A DNA stretch of 64,000 nt from Streptomyces sp. NBC_00273 (GCF_036178145.1 NZ_CP108067.1:3658001-3722000); one strand, 5' to 3'; shown: positions 25,798-35,404, counted from the first letter of the stretch. Notes: generated by a model from the letters alone, not told the origin. Program-made: numbers and translations.

Positions 25798-27027
25798 TCA
25801 GGCGATGGCGGAGCCGGCGACCCAGTCCGCCCAGGACATGTTCCAGCCGCCCAGCCCGTTGTCCGGGGCGACCGTCTTGTCCTGCGAGTTCACGACCTCC
25901 ACCACGTCCCCGACGAGGGTCCGGTCGAAGAACCAGCCGGCCGGGGTGTCGGAGCCGCCGCCCTTGTCGTCGCGCAGGCCCACGCAGCCGTGGCTCACGT
26001 TGGTGGTGCCGAAGGTGTCGGGGCTGGACCAGTAGTTCCCGTGCAGGAAGGTTCCGGAGGAGGTGAGCCGCATGGCGTGCGGGACGTCGGGGATGTCGTA
26101 CTCGCCGCCGAAGCCGACGGTCTGGCCGTTCATGCGGGTGACGTCGAACATCTCCATCACCACCATCTTGCCGTTGTACGTGGTGGTCTTGGGCGCCCCG
26201 GCGCTGATCGGGACGGTCGACACCAACTGCCCGCCGCGGCGGACCTCCATGGTGTGCGCGTCCGCGTCCACGGTGGAGATCTGGGAGCGGCCCACGGTGA
26301 AGCTGAAGGTCTTGTCCTGGATGCCGTACGCGCCGGGCGCGCCCTCGATGTCGCGCAGGTCCATCTTCACGGTGACCTTGGTGCCGGACTTCCAGTACTC
26401 CTTGGGCCGGAAGTCGAGCCGCTCCCGCCCGAACCAGTGGCCGACGACCTGCACGCCCGGGTCCGACGTGACGGAAATGGCCCGCTCCACTTCGGCGCGG
26501 CGCTCGATCGCCTGACTGAACCGGAAGGAGACGATCATCCCGGTGCCGACGGTCGAGCGGTTCTCGGGCTTGAAGTAGCCGATGAACCGCTCTTCGGGAA
26601 CGTAGGTGGTGAAGGTGGTGTGGCGGGCCTGGCGACGGTCGTGCCCGTCGAGGGCGACGGCGTCCACGGTGTACTTGGCCGCGAGCGCGAGCCGTCCGAA
26701 CTCGGGGTCGGGGCTCCAGCTGAGCCCGTCGTCGGCGATGGCGCCGGGGACCAGTTCCTGCTGTGCGTCCTCCACCTTGGTGACGACGACCCGCTCCAGG
26801 CGGCCCTCGGGCACGGTGACCGACAGCCTCCCGTCCGCGGGGACCCCCTTCGCGTTGTCGTCGGGGGTGATGCGGATGGCCTCGTCCGGCGAGCGGGGTT
26901 TTCCGGGCAGCTGGATCTCGACCGGGGCCTTGCCGTCCTGGGTGCATCCGGCCAGCCCGCCCAGCAGGCCCGCCCATGCCGCCACGGCGGCCAAGCCCGC
27001 CCCTGCCCGCCTCGTCAGAAGTGTCAC
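25798..27027 (-). CDS. Lipoprotein L,D-transpeptidase, copy 2
   Basis: 409-aa paralogue of copy 1: lipobox LAGC (Cys28), Ig-like domains (RITPDDNAKGVPADGRLSV opens the first) and a C-terminal YkuD domain with FLHGNYW and SHGCVGLRD, nucleophile Cys348. Both copies end in near-identical GW-N-M-(P/S)-WA-(E/D)-W segments. The GTG at 27027 is preceded by GGAGGG at about 6 nt, a strong ribosome site. It is the first gene of the leftward group LDT2, SpaA-like, LDT1 (gap 150 bp to the SpaA-like gene) and is divergent from glgX. It acts outside the membrane on peptidoglycan stems. Confidence 0.94.
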   Translation of the reverse strand: MTLLTRRAGAGLAAVAAWAGLLGGLAGCTQDGKAPVEIQLPGKPRSPDEAIRITPDDNAKGVPADGRLSVTVPEGRLERVVVTKVEDAQQELVPGAIADDGLSWSPDPEFGRLALAAKYTVDAVALDGHDRRQARHTTFTTYVPEERFIGYFKPENRSTVGTGMIVSFRFSQAIERRAEVERAISVTSDPGVQVVGHWFGRERLDFRPKEYWKSGTKVTVKMDLRDIEGAPGAYGIQDKTFSFTVGRSQISTVDADAHTMEVRRGGQLVSTVPISAGAPKTTTYNGKMVVMEMFDVTRMNGQTVGFGGEYDIPDVPHAMRLTSSGTFLHGNYWSSPDTFGTTNVSHGCVGLRDDKGGGSDTPAGWFFDRTLVGDVVEVVNSQDKTVAPDNGLGGWNMSWADWVAGSAIA

Positions 27028-27200
27028 GATCCCTCCAACGACCGGGCGCTGCGGGGGAAACGTGAGCGCGGGCCACGTTCCGGGCAGAACTGTCCGGGCA
27101 GAACAGTGTGAAGGACCAGACGGGGGCGGGCCCAGGCCGGGACGCCGGGGCCGCACTCTCCCCTACCCCCGCCGGTACCCAGGAGCCGTGGAGGCGGGCA

Positions 27201-29510
27201 GTGTCGAGCGCAGCCGAGCAGGAGGCGGTGGAAGCCGTCAGCAATGCCGCGGAAGCGGTGCGGAGCGGCCGGGCCGTGCCCGTACCGCAGATCGACGGCC
27301 GACTGAAGGAGCGGCCGAACGGGCAGGTCAGGGGCCAGGTGATACGGGTGCACGCGCGCCCGGGGGCACCGGTGTGGCCGGGGTCCTCGCATCCGCTGGG
27401 GGCCCGGTTCCATCACGGTCCGGACGGGACCGCGGGCACCAACTTCGCCCTGTGGGCGCAGGGCGCGGAGGCGGTGGAGGTGTGTCTGTTCGACGAGGCC
27501 GGCGCCGAGACCCGCTGCACCCTGACGGAGCACACGCACGAGATCTGGCACGGGTTCGTGCCGGGCGTACGCCCCGGGCAGCGGTACGGATTCCGGGTGC
27601 ACGGCCGCTGGGATCCTTGGACGGGCGCCCGCTACAACCCGGCGAAGCTGCTCCTGGACCCGTACGCGCGCGCCGTGGACGGGGACTTCACGCTGCCCCC
27701 GGAGGTGTACGCGCACGTCCGGGACTGGCCGCAGCAGTACATCGCGGACACCGTGCGCGACGACCGGGACTCCGCGCCGTTCGTCCCGAAGGGCGTGGTC
27801 GTCCACGATGACGACGACTGGGCGGACGACGTCCGGCCGAAGACCCCGTGGGCCGATTCGGTGATCTACGAGCTGCACGTGCGCGGCTTCACGATGCGCC
27901 ATCCGGACATTCCCGAGGAGCTGCGCGGCACCTACGCGGGCCTGGCCCACCCGGCGGCGATCGAGCACCTGACGGGGCTGGGCGTGACGGCGGTCGAGCT
28001 GCTGCCGGTGCACCAGTTCGCGCACGAGGACCACCTGCTGCGCCGGGGGCTGCGCAACTACTGGGGCTACAACTCGATCGGCTACTTCGCCCCGCACGCG
28101 GCGTACTCGGCGAGCGGGACGGCCGGGCAGCAGGTCGGGGAGTTCAAGCGGATGGTGCGGGCCCTGCACGCGGCCGGGATCGAGGTCATCCTCGACGTGG
28201 TCTACAACCACACGGCGGAGGCGGGCGAGCTGGGCCCGACGCTGTCGCTGCGCGGGATCGACAACCGGGGCTACTACCGGCTGCAGTCCGACCAGCGGCG
28301 GTACTCCGACTACACGGGCTGCGGGAACACCCTGCACGCGGGGCGCCCGCACGTGCTGCGACTGATCACCGACTCGCTGCGCTACTGGGTCACCGAGATG
28401 GGTGTGGACGGCTTCCGCTTCGACCTGGCGGCGGCGCTGGCCCGGTCGATGCACGACGTGGACATGCTGTCGCCGTTCCTCGCGGTGATCGCCCAGGACC
28501 CGGTGCTGCGGCGGGTGAAACTCATCGCCGAGCCGTGGGACGTGGGCTCGGGCGGTTACCAGGTGGGGGCGTTCCCCCCGCTGTGGACGGAGTGGAACGA
28601 CCGCTACCGGGACGCCGTACGGGACTTCTGGCGGGGCGCGCTGCCCGACGTACGGGACCTCGGCTACCGGCTGTCGGGCTCCAGCGACCTGTACGCGTGG
28701 GGCGGGCGGCGGCCGTACGCCTCGGTGAACTTCGTGACCGCGCACGACGGTTTCACCCTGCGCGACCTGGTGTCGTACGAGCGCAAGCACAACGAGGCGA
28801 ACGGGGAGGCGAACCGGGACGGGACCCATGACAACCGGTCCTGGAACTGCGGGGCGGAGGGCGAGAGCGACGATCCCCGGATCGGCGTGCTGCGCCGTCG
28901 CCAGCTGCGCAACCTGCTCACCACGCTGCTGCTGTCCACGGGCGTGCCGATGCTGGTGGCCGGGGACGAGTTCGGGCGCACGCAGGACGGCAACAACAAC
29001 GCGTACTGCCAGGACAACGAGACGGGCTGGGTGGACTGGTCGCTGCTGGAGGATCCGGCCTGGCAGTCGCTCTTCGCCCTGGCCTCCCGGCTGATCGCTC
29101 TGCGCCACGCCCATCCGGTGCTGCGGCGGCGGGCGTTCTTCTCCGGGCGTTCGCAGGGCGCGGACGGGCTGCGGGACCTGGCCTGGTTCACCCCGGCGGG
29201 CGCGGAGATGACGGAGCGGGACTGGTACGCGCCGGCCGCCGCGCTGGGGATGTACCTGTCGGGGCGGGACATCCCGGGCCGTGACGAGCGGGGCCGGCAG
29301 GTGACGGACGACAGCTTCCTCGCGCTGTTGCACACCGGGGACCGGCCGGTGGCGTGGGTCCTGCCTGGGGCGCCCTGGGCGGAGGTGTACGAGGTCGTCC
29401 TGGACACCTCCCTGGAGGACCAGGCCGACCCTCCCCGGACCCGGCACCACGGCGGGCAGACCCTGACGGTCCCGGCGCGGTCGGTGCTGCTGCTGAAGGT
29501 GGTGAGCTGA
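27201..29510 (+). CDS. glgX: Glycogen debranching enzyme GlgX
   Basis: GH13 isoamylase-type debranching enzyme, 769 aa, that hydrolyses alpha-1,6 branches of phosphorylase-trimmed alpha-glucan. The N-terminal CBM48-like part ([20 protein letters not shown]) is followed by the TIM barrel with [21 protein letters not shown] (nucleophile Asp), LIAEPWDVG (acid Glu) and [33 protein letters not shown] is a GlgX signature. The GTG at 27201 follows GGAGGCGGGCA; an earlier start near 27108 is possible but lacks family similarity. It stands about 23 kb from the glgE cluster but belongs to the same metabolism. Confidence 0.95.
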   Translation: MSSAAEQEAVEAVSNAAEAVRSGRAVPVPQIDGRLKERPNGQVRGQVIRVHARPGAPVWPGSSHPLGARFHHGPDGTAGTNFALWAQGAEAVEVCLFDEAGAETRCTLTEHTHEIWHGFVPGVRPGQRYGFRVHGRWDPWTGARYNPAKLLLDPYARAVDGDFTLPPEVYAHVRDWPQQYIADTVRDDRDSAPFVPKGVVVHDDDDWADDVRPKTPWADSVIYELHVRGFTMRHPDIPEELRGTYAGLAHPAAIEHLTGLGVTAVELLPVHQFAHEDHLLRRGLRNYWGYNSIGYFAPHAAYSASGTAGQQVGEFKRMVRALHAAGIEVILDVVYNHTAEAGELGPTLSLRGIDNRGYYRLQSDQRRYSDYTGCGNTLHAGRPHVLRLITDSLRYWVTEMGVDGFRFDLAAALARSMHDVDMLSPFLAVIAQDPVLRRVKLIAEPWDVGSGGYQVGAFPPLWTEWNDRYRDAVRDFWRGALPDVRDLGYRLSGSSDLYAWGGRRPYASVNFVTAHDGFTLRDLVSYERKHNEANGEANRDGTHDNRSWNCGAEGESDDPRIGVLRRRQLRNLLTTLLLSTGVPMLVAGDEFGRTQDGNNNAYCQDNETGWVDWSLLEDPAWQSLFALASRLIALRHAHPVLRRRAFFSGRSQGADGLRDLAWFTPAGAEMTERDWYAPAAALGMYLSGRDIPGRDERGRQVTDDSFLALLHTGDRPVAWVLPGAPWAEVYEVVLDTSLEDQADPPRTRHHGGQTLTVPARSVLLLKVVS

Positions 29511-29534
29511 GCGGCGGCCCGGACCGTTCCTCCT

Positions 29535-29567
29535 CTGGTTCCGGACGTACCCGACATCCGGAACCAG
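29535..29567 (+). terminator. Hairpin downstream of glgX
   Basis: 11-bp perfect arms ctggttccgga (29535-29545) and complement (29557-29567), 24 bp after the glgX stop and before the next rightward gene. Confidence 0.65.
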
Positions 29568-29623
29568 CCCCCTCGTTCGTACTGCGATGATGTGTTCGAC
29601 ATCGTCTCGGAGGGGGGCCCTGC

Positions 29624-30346
29624 ATGGGCAGAGTCACGACCGCGCTGCAGGAACTGCGCGGGGCGCAGAAGTCGGCGAAGGGGGTGTCGCTCTACTCCCG
29701 GTTCGTCAACCGGCCCGCCGGGCGGTACCTGGCCGCCGGTTCGTACGCGCTGGGGCTCACCCCGAACCAGGTGACGCTGATCAGTGCCGCCTTCAGCTTC
29801 GCCGCCGTGGCCGCGGTCGCGCTGACCGCTCCCTCGTGGGGGCTGGGGATCGCGGTGTGGGCCGCCCTCGCCGTCGGTTTCGCCTTCGACTCCGCCGACG
29901 GGCAGCTCGCCCGGCTGCGCGGGGGCGGCAGCGCGGCCGGCGAATGGCTCGACCACGTGGTGGACGCCGCCAAGCTCACCGCCCTGCACTCCTGCGTGCT
30001 GATCGCCTTCTACCGCTTCCCCGACGCGTACGGGACGGGCGCGGACGGCTGGCTACTGGTGCCGCTGGGCTTCCAGTTCGCCGCGGTGGTGACCTTCTTC
30101 GGGGGGCTGCTGACCGAGAAGCTGAAGCCCAAGCCGGCTCCCGGCAGCCCGGCGGCCGCGCCGTCGACCGCGCGCGCGGTGGCTCTACTGCCCGTGGACT
30201 ACGGGGTGTTCTGCCTGGTGTTCCTGCTGCTCGGCGGCGGGAAGCTGTTCGTGTGGGCGTACGCGGGACTGGGCGTGGTCGCCGCGCTGTTCCTGCTGGC
30301 GTTCCTGGCGAAGTGGTTCCGGGAGCTCAGCGCCGTTCGCCGGTGA
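29624..30346 (+). CDS. CDP-alcohol phosphatidyltransferase family membrane enzyme
   Basis: Integral membrane phosphotransferase of 240 aa that moves a phospho-alcohol or phospho-sugar from a CDP carrier to an acceptor. The full signature D-x2-D-G-x2-A-R-x8-G-x3-D-x3-D is present around residues 89-113 (DSADGQLAR, GEWLDHVVD). About six membrane segments are visible, such as VTLISAAFSFAAVAAVAL and LFVWAYAGLGVVAALFLL. The ATG at 29624 has a weak ribosome site (AGGGGGG). Its 3' end overlaps the convergent cytidylyltransferase gene by 20 bp. With that neighbour it could form a CDP-polyol synthesis and transfer pair; the donor is unknown. Confidence 0.9.
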   Translation: MGRVTTALQELRGAQKSAKGVSLYSRFVNRPAGRYLAAGSYALGLTPNQVTLISAAFSFAAVAAVALTAPSWGLGIAVWAALAVGFAFDSADGQLARLRGGGSAAGEWLDHVVDAAKLTALHSCVLIAFYRFPDAYGTGADGWLLVPLGFQFAAVVTFFGGLLTEKLKPKPAPGSPAAAPSTARAVALLPVDYGVFCLVFLLLGGGKLFVWAYAGLGVVAALFLLAFLAKWFRELSAVRR

Positions 30347-30815
30347 CCTGGCCCGGCGCCGGGGCCGGTTCGGCGAGCGCGTCCAGCGCCCGGCGCAGCT
30401 GGGTGCTGGACGTGTGCACGGTGTAGGGGAAGTAGACGACGTCGACGCCGTGGGCGGCGAAGTCCTTCTCGAGCCGGTCGCCCTTGGGCGTGCCGCGCCA
30501 GTCGTCGCCCTTGAAGATGACGTCGAAGCGGACCTGCTTCCAGGTCTCCACCTTGTCGGGGACCGTCTCGACGAAGGCCGCGTCGACGTACTTCACGCTG
30601 CGCACGATCTCCAGCCGCTCGACGAGCGGGATCATCGGGCGGCGCCCCTTGGCGAGCTCGGCCATCTCGTCCGAGACGACTCCGGCGACCAGGTAGTCGC
30701 ACTGGCTCCGGGCGTGCCGAAGGATGTTGAGATGTCCGATGTGGAACAGATCGTAGGCGCCGGGCGCGTAGCCGACTCGATACGGTCGACGCGCAGGCGC
30801 GCCAAGGTCGGACAT
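30327..30815 (-). CDS. Cytidylyltransferase (TagD/RfaE-like nucleotidyltransferase)
   Basis: Small nucleotidyltransferase, about 162 aa, that should couple CTP (or another NTP) with a phosphorylated alcohol or sugar. The HxGH motif is in GAYDLFHIGHLNILRHAR, and the C-terminal block TSSTQLRRALDAL replaces the usual ISTT region. The ATG at 30815 has GGAG 6 nt upstream; ATGs at 30833/30830 would add 5-6 residues. It is convergent and overlapping with a CDP-alcohol transferase and divergent from the first glycosyltransferase. Glycerol-3-phosphate or a related polyol phosphate is a possible substrate, inferred only from the family. Confidence 0.87.
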   Translation of the reverse strand: MSDLGAPARRPYRVGYAPGAYDLFHIGHLNILRHARSQCDYLVAGVVSDEMAELAKGRRPMIPLVERLEIVRSVKYVDAAFVETVPDKVETWKQVRFDVIFKGDDWRGTPKGDRLEKDFAAHGVDVVYFPYTVHTSSTQLRRALDALAEPAPAPGQVTGERR

Positions 30816-30956
30816 GTCGTGCTCCGTCATCATTTACCCCCAGCGGCCACACCCCCCGGTGTAGCGGATTAGCAGACAATAGCGTGCACGTTCCGCACCA
30901 CGCGGGTGAACGAATAGGGTGACGTGCGCATCATCCAGGGGAAGAGGGGACGCACG

Positions 30957-32192
30957 GTGTCCAGATCCGGTCAGCGGCGCATGCTGCTGGTTTCCACCAA
31001 TTACGCTCCGGAGCACGCGGGGATCGGCCCGTATGCGACCCAGATCGCGGAGCACTGGGCGGATCTCGGTCACGAGACCCATGTGCTGGCCGGCATGCCG
31101 CACTACCCGGCGTGGTCGCTCGAACCCGAGTACAAGGGCGCGTTCCAGCGCACGGAACAGCGCGCGGGGGTCACCGTGCACCGGCGTGCGCACACCGTGC
31201 CGCCGCGCCAGACCGCCGTGAAGCGGGCCCTTTTCGAAGGATCGATTCTGCTGCACGGCGCCGTGGCCCCGCCGAAGATGCGCAAGCCGGACGCGGTCCT
31301 CGCCCAGATGCCCAGCCTGGCCGGCGGCGTGCTCGCCGCCCGGCTCGCGGCGCGCTGGAAGGTCCCGTACATCCCGGTCGTCCAGGACCTGATGGGCGCC
31401 GCCGCCGCACAGAGCGGGATCAGCGGCGGCGACAAGGCCGCCGCGATCGCCGGCCGCGCCGAGGCCTACGCCCTCAAGCGCGCCACCCTCGTCGGCGTCA
31501 TCCACGAGACCTTCGTGGACCGGGTCGTCGGCATGGGCGTGGACCCGGGGAAGATCCGCCTCGTCCCCAACTGGTCCCACGTGCCGGTGCCCACCAAGCC
31601 GCGCGGCGAGACCCGGCACCACCTCGGCTGGGCCCCCGGCGAGACCGTCGTCCTGCACTCCGGGAACATGGGCCTCAAGCAGGGCCTCGAAGTCCTCGTC
31701 GGCGCCGCCCGGCTCGATCCGAGCGTCCGGTTCGTCCTGATGGGCGACGGCAGCCAGCGCGCGGCTCTGTCCGATCTCGCGGCGGATGTGCCGAATCTGG
31801 ACATCATCCCCCCTGCCGCTGACGGCGAGTTCCCGGATATCCTCGCGGCGGCGGACGTTCTCGCAGTCACGCAGCACGCCGCCGTGCTGGACATGAGCGT
31901 CCCGTCGAAGCTGACCTCGTACTTCCAGACCGGTCGGCCCGTCGTGGCCTCCGTGGCCGCGGAGGGCGGAACCGCCCAGGAAGTGGAACGCTCGGGCGCA
32001 GGGGTGCTCGTACCGCCGGAGGACCCCGAAGCCCTGCTGAAGGCCGTACGGGCCCTGGCCGAGGACCCTGAAGGCGCGGACGCACTGGGAGCGGCCGGAC
32101 CCCGCCACGTGGCGGCCCACCTGAGCCGCGAAGCGGGCCTGGCCCGCATCGACGCACTGATAGACGAAGCACTTGGGGGACCCCGGCCGTGA
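30957..32192 (+). CDS. GT4 glycosyltransferase (WbuB-like)
   Basis: Cytoplasmic GT-B glycosyltransferase, 411 aa, adding a sugar to a lipid-linked polysaccharide repeat. The N-terminal acceptor half begins MLLVSTNYAPEHAGIGPYAT, typical of WbuB-type enzymes. The C-terminal half has VVLHSGNMGLKQGLEVLV, FVLMGDGSQRAAL and SVPSKLTSYFQTGRPVVASV, the donor-binding region. The GTG at 30957 is supported by GAGGGG 8 nt upstream; a GTG at 30924 is an alternative. The stop overlaps the next gene start as GTGA (32189-32192), so it opens a three-gene coupled operon. Confidence 0.92.
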   Translation: MSRSGQRRMLLVSTNYAPEHAGIGPYATQIAEHWADLGHETHVLAGMPHYPAWSLEPEYKGAFQRTEQRAGVTVHRRAHTVPPRQTAVKRALFEGSILLHGAVAPPKMRKPDAVLAQMPSLAGGVLAARLAARWKVPYIPVVQDLMGAAAAQSGISGGDKAAAIAGRAEAYALKRATLVGVIHETFVDRVVGMGVDPGKIRLVPNWSHVPVPTKPRGETRHHLGWAPGETVVLHSGNMGLKQGLEVLVGAARLDPSVRFVLMGDGSQRAALSDLAADVPNLDIIPPAADGEFPDILAAADVLAVTQHAAVLDMSVPSKLTSYFQTGRPVVASVAAEGGTAQEVERSGAGVLVPPEDPEALLKAVRALAEDPEGADALGAAGPRHVAAHLSREAGLARIDALIDEALGGPRP

Positions 32193-33949
32193 TCGAGACG
32201 AACCGCCCTGCAGCGGCACCGGTCGACGACGAACCCGATCTCCTCAGAGATCAGTTCCGGCAGCTCCTGCGCTACCGCAGGCTCATCGGCGCGGGCATCG
32301 GGATCGGTCTGCTGGGCGGCGTCTACCTCGGCATCTCCACGGCCGACACCTATGTCGCGACCGCCGACGTCGTCCTGCGCGCACCCACCGACGACCCGTT
32401 CAACCCGAGCCTCGCACCGGACAAGGCGATCAACATCGGCTCGGAGCGCCAGGTCGCGCTCAGCTCCTCCATAGCCAACGAGGCGGCGAAGAAGCTCGGC
32501 GTGGACGCGTCCGGCTTCGCCGCCCTGCGCAGCGGGCTCCAGGTCACCAACCCGCCGCAGACCATGGTGCTGCGCTTCACGTACACCGCGGACTCCGCCA
32601 AGGAGGCCGCCAAGCGCGCCAACACGATGACCGAGGCCTACCTGACGAAGCGGCAGGAGGCCCTCGACGCCACCCGCGACAAGATGGTCAAGGGCTACAA
32701 GGAGCAGCGCGACCCGATCGCCAAGCAGCTCGACGAGCTGTCGAAGGAGATCGCCCGGATGCCGGCCGGCTCCGGACGCGACGCCGCCAGCTCCTCCAAG
32801 ACCGACCTGCAGAGCGAGGTCGGCGGCTACAACACCAAGATCACCAAGCTCGAAGCCCTGGACATGACCCCGGGCCGCGTCACCAGCGCGGCGACCGCGC
32901 CCACCGCCACCGACGGCCCCGGCATCGTCATGTCGCTCGCGCTCGGTGCGGCCGTCGGCCTCGCACTCGGTCTGCTGGCCGCCTGGGTCCGCCTCGTCTT
33001 CGATCCGGCCCCGCGCTCCGAGGGCGATGTCGCCCGGGCACTGCGCGCACCCGTCCTGGGTTACCTGCCCCGGGACCGGACGGGCGGCGGACCGCTGCTC
33101 GCCGCCGGTGAGGCCGATCCCCGGCTCGCCGAGGAGTACCGCTCGGTGGCCTTCCGCCTCGCCTACGACTCCCGCTTCGCCGACCGGCGCCGCCTGCTCG
33201 TCGTCGCCCCGCGCGGCAGCAGCGAGACCGCGGCCGCGGTGGCCGTGAACCTCGCCGCCTCCTTCGCGGAGACCGGCAAGGACGTCCTCCTCATCGAGGC
33301 CGACCTGCGCACCCCGGTCCTGGCCAGCCAGCTGCCGACGGACGCCGGCGGCAGGCCGCGCTGGAGCCAGACCCCCGGCAGCCCGAACTCGGGCGGCCGT
33401 CACTCGGACACCGAATGGCCCGACGGACGCCAGCTCGTCGTGGACGCCGGGGAGTCCGGATCCTTCGACCTCATCCCGGGCGAGCGGGCGCGCAACGTCC
33501 CGCGCTCGCTGACCTCGGCCCGCGCCACCCGGCTGATCTCCGAGGCCGATTCCCCCAACTCCACGGTCGTCGTGCTCGCTCCGCCCGTGCTCTCCTACGC
33601 CGACGCCCTCGCCCTCGTCGACCGCGTCGACGGCGTCCTGGTCGTCTGCGACCCGCGCGCCGTGCACCGCACCGACCTGTCCCGGATCCGCGAGCTGATC
33701 AGCGGTGCCGGCGGCACCGTGCTCGGCGCGGTGCTGCACGCACCGCTGCCCGGCGAGAAGCGCGGCCGCGGCAAGGACAAGGTCGGCCCGGCCCCCACCG
33801 GCCCCGCCGGGGGTTCCGGGACCTCTCCGAAGCCCGGCCGGTCCGCGCCGCAGCCGATCCCGTACGAAGTGGCCGAGCCCGAACAGCACATCCCCGGTGA
33901 CGGCACCGACACCGTCGCGCTGCGCACCGTCCGCATGGGCCGCAGATGA
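32189..33949 (+). CDS. Wzz-type polysaccharide co-polymerase with degenerate kinase domain
   Basis: Membrane protein of 586 aa expected to control chain length or assembly of the exopolysaccharide. It has a transmembrane segment at about 32-50, a Wzz-like extracytoplasmic region with helical coil (about 60-235) and a second segment at about 245-268. The cytoplasmic part resembles a BY-kinase: LLVVAPRGSSETAAAVAVNLA occupies the Walker A position but lacks the GKS/T core, while VLLIEADLRTP matches Walker A-prime. A Tyr-poor Pro/Gly tail closes it. It probably no longer hydrolyses ATP. Coupled to both neighbours (GTGA upstream, ATGA downstream). Confidence 0.88.
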   Translation: MIETNRPAAAPVDDEPDLLRDQFRQLLRYRRLIGAGIGIGLLGGVYLGISTADTYVATADVVLRAPTDDPFNPSLAPDKAINIGSERQVALSSSIANEAAKKLGVDASGFAALRSGLQVTNPPQTMVLRFTYTADSAKEAAKRANTMTEAYLTKRQEALDATRDKMVKGYKEQRDPIAKQLDELSKEIARMPAGSGRDAASSSKTDLQSEVGGYNTKITKLEALDMTPGRVTSAATAPTATDGPGIVMSLALGAAVGLALGLLAAWVRLVFDPAPRSEGDVARALRAPVLGYLPRDRTGGGPLLAAGEADPRLAEEYRSVAFRLAYDSRFADRRRLLVVAPRGSSETAAAVAVNLAASFAETGKDVLLIEADLRTPVLASQLPTDAGGRPRWSQTPGSPNSGGRHSDTEWPDGRQLVVDAGESGSFDLIPGERARNVPRSLTSARATRLISEADSPNSTVVVLAPPVLSYADALALVDRVDGVLVVCDPRAVHRTDLSRIRELISGAGGTVLGAVLHAPLPGEKRGRGKDKVGPAPTGPAGGSGTSPKPGRSAPQPIPYEVAEPEQHIPGDGTDTVALRTVRMGRR

Positions 33950-35172
33950 GCCGACGCGGCCTCGCCGCCGTCGCTTCGGTCCTGGACCAGGCGGCGTCCA
34001 GCGCCACGAACATCCTGGTGCTGGTGTTGGCCGCCCGGCTGTCCTCGGCGTCCGGGTTCGCCGACTTCTCGATGGTGTACGTGACCTTCAGCGTGCTCCT
34101 CGGACTGAACATGGCCTACGTCGGCCAGAGCCTGGTGCTGGAGAAGGGCGAGGGGCTCGGCGCCGCGTGCCGCTCGGCGCTGGGCTTCACCGCCGCCGCG
34201 TCGGCCGCCGTGGGCACGCTGCTGCTGGTGGTGGGCCTCGCGCTGGCCGGGGCCACCGGAACCGCCTTCCTCGCACTGGGCCTCGTACTGCCGCTGGTGC
34301 TCCTCCAGGACGGCCTGCGGTACTGCTTCTCCGCACTGCGCACCCCGCAGCGGGCGCTGGCCGCCGACGCGCTGCGGCTGGTGTGCGTGGTCGCGGCGCT
34401 GGCCCTGCAGCCCGAACGGGCCTCGGCGGGGCGGCTGGTGCTGGTGTGGGGCCTGTCCGCACTGCCCGCGCTGGCGGTGGGACTGTGGCTGCTGCGGCCG
34501 TACGTACGCGGCTCCCGCACGGACCTGCGGCCGTACCTGCGACGGGGGCACCTGGGGCAGCGGTTCGTGGTCGAGTTCGCCGTGGGCAACGGCTCCAGCC
34601 AGCTCGCCGTACTGGGCCTCGGCGTCTTCGCGACGCCGCTGGCCGTCGGCGCGCTGCGGGGTGCGACCACGCTCTTCGGGCCGCTGAACGTGCTGTTCAA
34701 CTCGGCGAACGCCTTCGGGCCGCCGGTGCTCGGCCGGCTCGGCGGCAAGCGGGCCACGGTGCGGGCCACGGCCGCGCTGGGACTCGTACTCGCCGCGGTC
34801 GGCGCGGGCTGGGCCACGGCCCTGTACCTGTTGCCGGACCGCCTGGGCCGGGAACTGCTCGGCGACACCTGGGCGGGCGCGTCCGCGCTGCTGCCGGCCA
34901 CGGGCGCGCAGTACGCCGCGATGGGGCTCGGCACGTGCGCCCTGCTGACCCTGCGGGTGCTCGCCCCGAAGGCCACGCTGTCGTTGCAGGTGGTCTTCTC
35001 GCTGCTGTCCGTGGGGCTGCTGCTCGGCGGGTACGCGGTGTGGGGTGTGGCGGGCGCCGCGTGGGGCCTGGCGGCCGGCTCGGCCCTCAAGGCCCTGGCC
35101 GCCTGGTGGCGCGTCACCCGTCTCCCGGCCGCCGCCGGCTCGCGGGAACCCGAGCCTGCGGCCGCCGCCTGA
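33946..35172 (+). CDS. Wzx-like polysaccharide flippase
   Basis: Polytopic membrane protein of 408 aa with about 12 predicted hydrophobic segments, like oligosaccharide-lipid flippases of the MATE/MOP group. Early segments are ATNILVLVLAARLSS and FSMVYVTFSVLLGLNMAYVG; late ones VFSLLSVGLLLGGYAVWGVAG. It should move undecaprenyl-linked repeat units across the membrane. The start ATG overlaps the Wzz-like stop (ATGA, 33946-33949). It is the last gene of the three-gene operon. The assignment rests on topology and neighbours, since such proteins have no short motif. Confidence 0.82.
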   Translation: MSRRGLAAVASVLDQAASSATNILVLVLAARLSSASGFADFSMVYVTFSVLLGLNMAYVGQSLVLEKGEGLGAACRSALGFTAAASAAVGTLLLVVGLALAGATGTAFLALGLVLPLVLLQDGLRYCFSALRTPQRALAADALRLVCVVAALALQPERASAGRLVLVWGLSALPALAVGLWLLRPYVRGSRTDLRPYLRRGHLGQRFVVEFAVGNGSSQLAVLGLGVFATPLAVGALRGATTLFGPLNVLFNSANAFGPPVLGRLGGKRATVRATAALGLVLAAVGAGWATALYLLPDRLGRELLGDTWAGASALLPATGAQYAAMGLGTCALLTLRVLAPKATLSLQVVFSLLSVGLLLGGYAVWGVAGAAWGLAAGSALKALAAWWRVTRLPAAAGSREPEPAAAA

Positions 35173-35301
35173 CCGCTCGCGCGCAGCGATGGGCCCACCG
35201 GGCCGCCGTCGTGTGAACCGCTGCGCGGGCTTCTCTCCCCGCCCCGCCCTTTCACCGTTTCCCGTGCCCTGCCCGGACCCCGCGGCGGAGCCCCGCTCCC
35301 T

Positions 35302-35349
35302 CAGCCCCGCCGGCGTTTGAGGCGCGGGGTCCGGGGCGGAGCCCCGGGA
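35302..35349. repeat. Streptomyces-type interspersed palindromic repeat
   Basis: The stretch CAGCCCCGCCGGCGTTTGAG...GCGGAGCCCCGGGA forms nested GC-rich hairpins and has the form of a repeat I recall as common between Streptomyces genes. It lies in the 232-bp gap between two convergent genes and may act as a transcription stop for both. Confidence 0.6.
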
Positions 35350-35404
35350 AGCGGCGGCGCGGGCAGGGTCCGGGCAGACCTCACCGCGGCCCGCCCGGGC
35401 AGGG

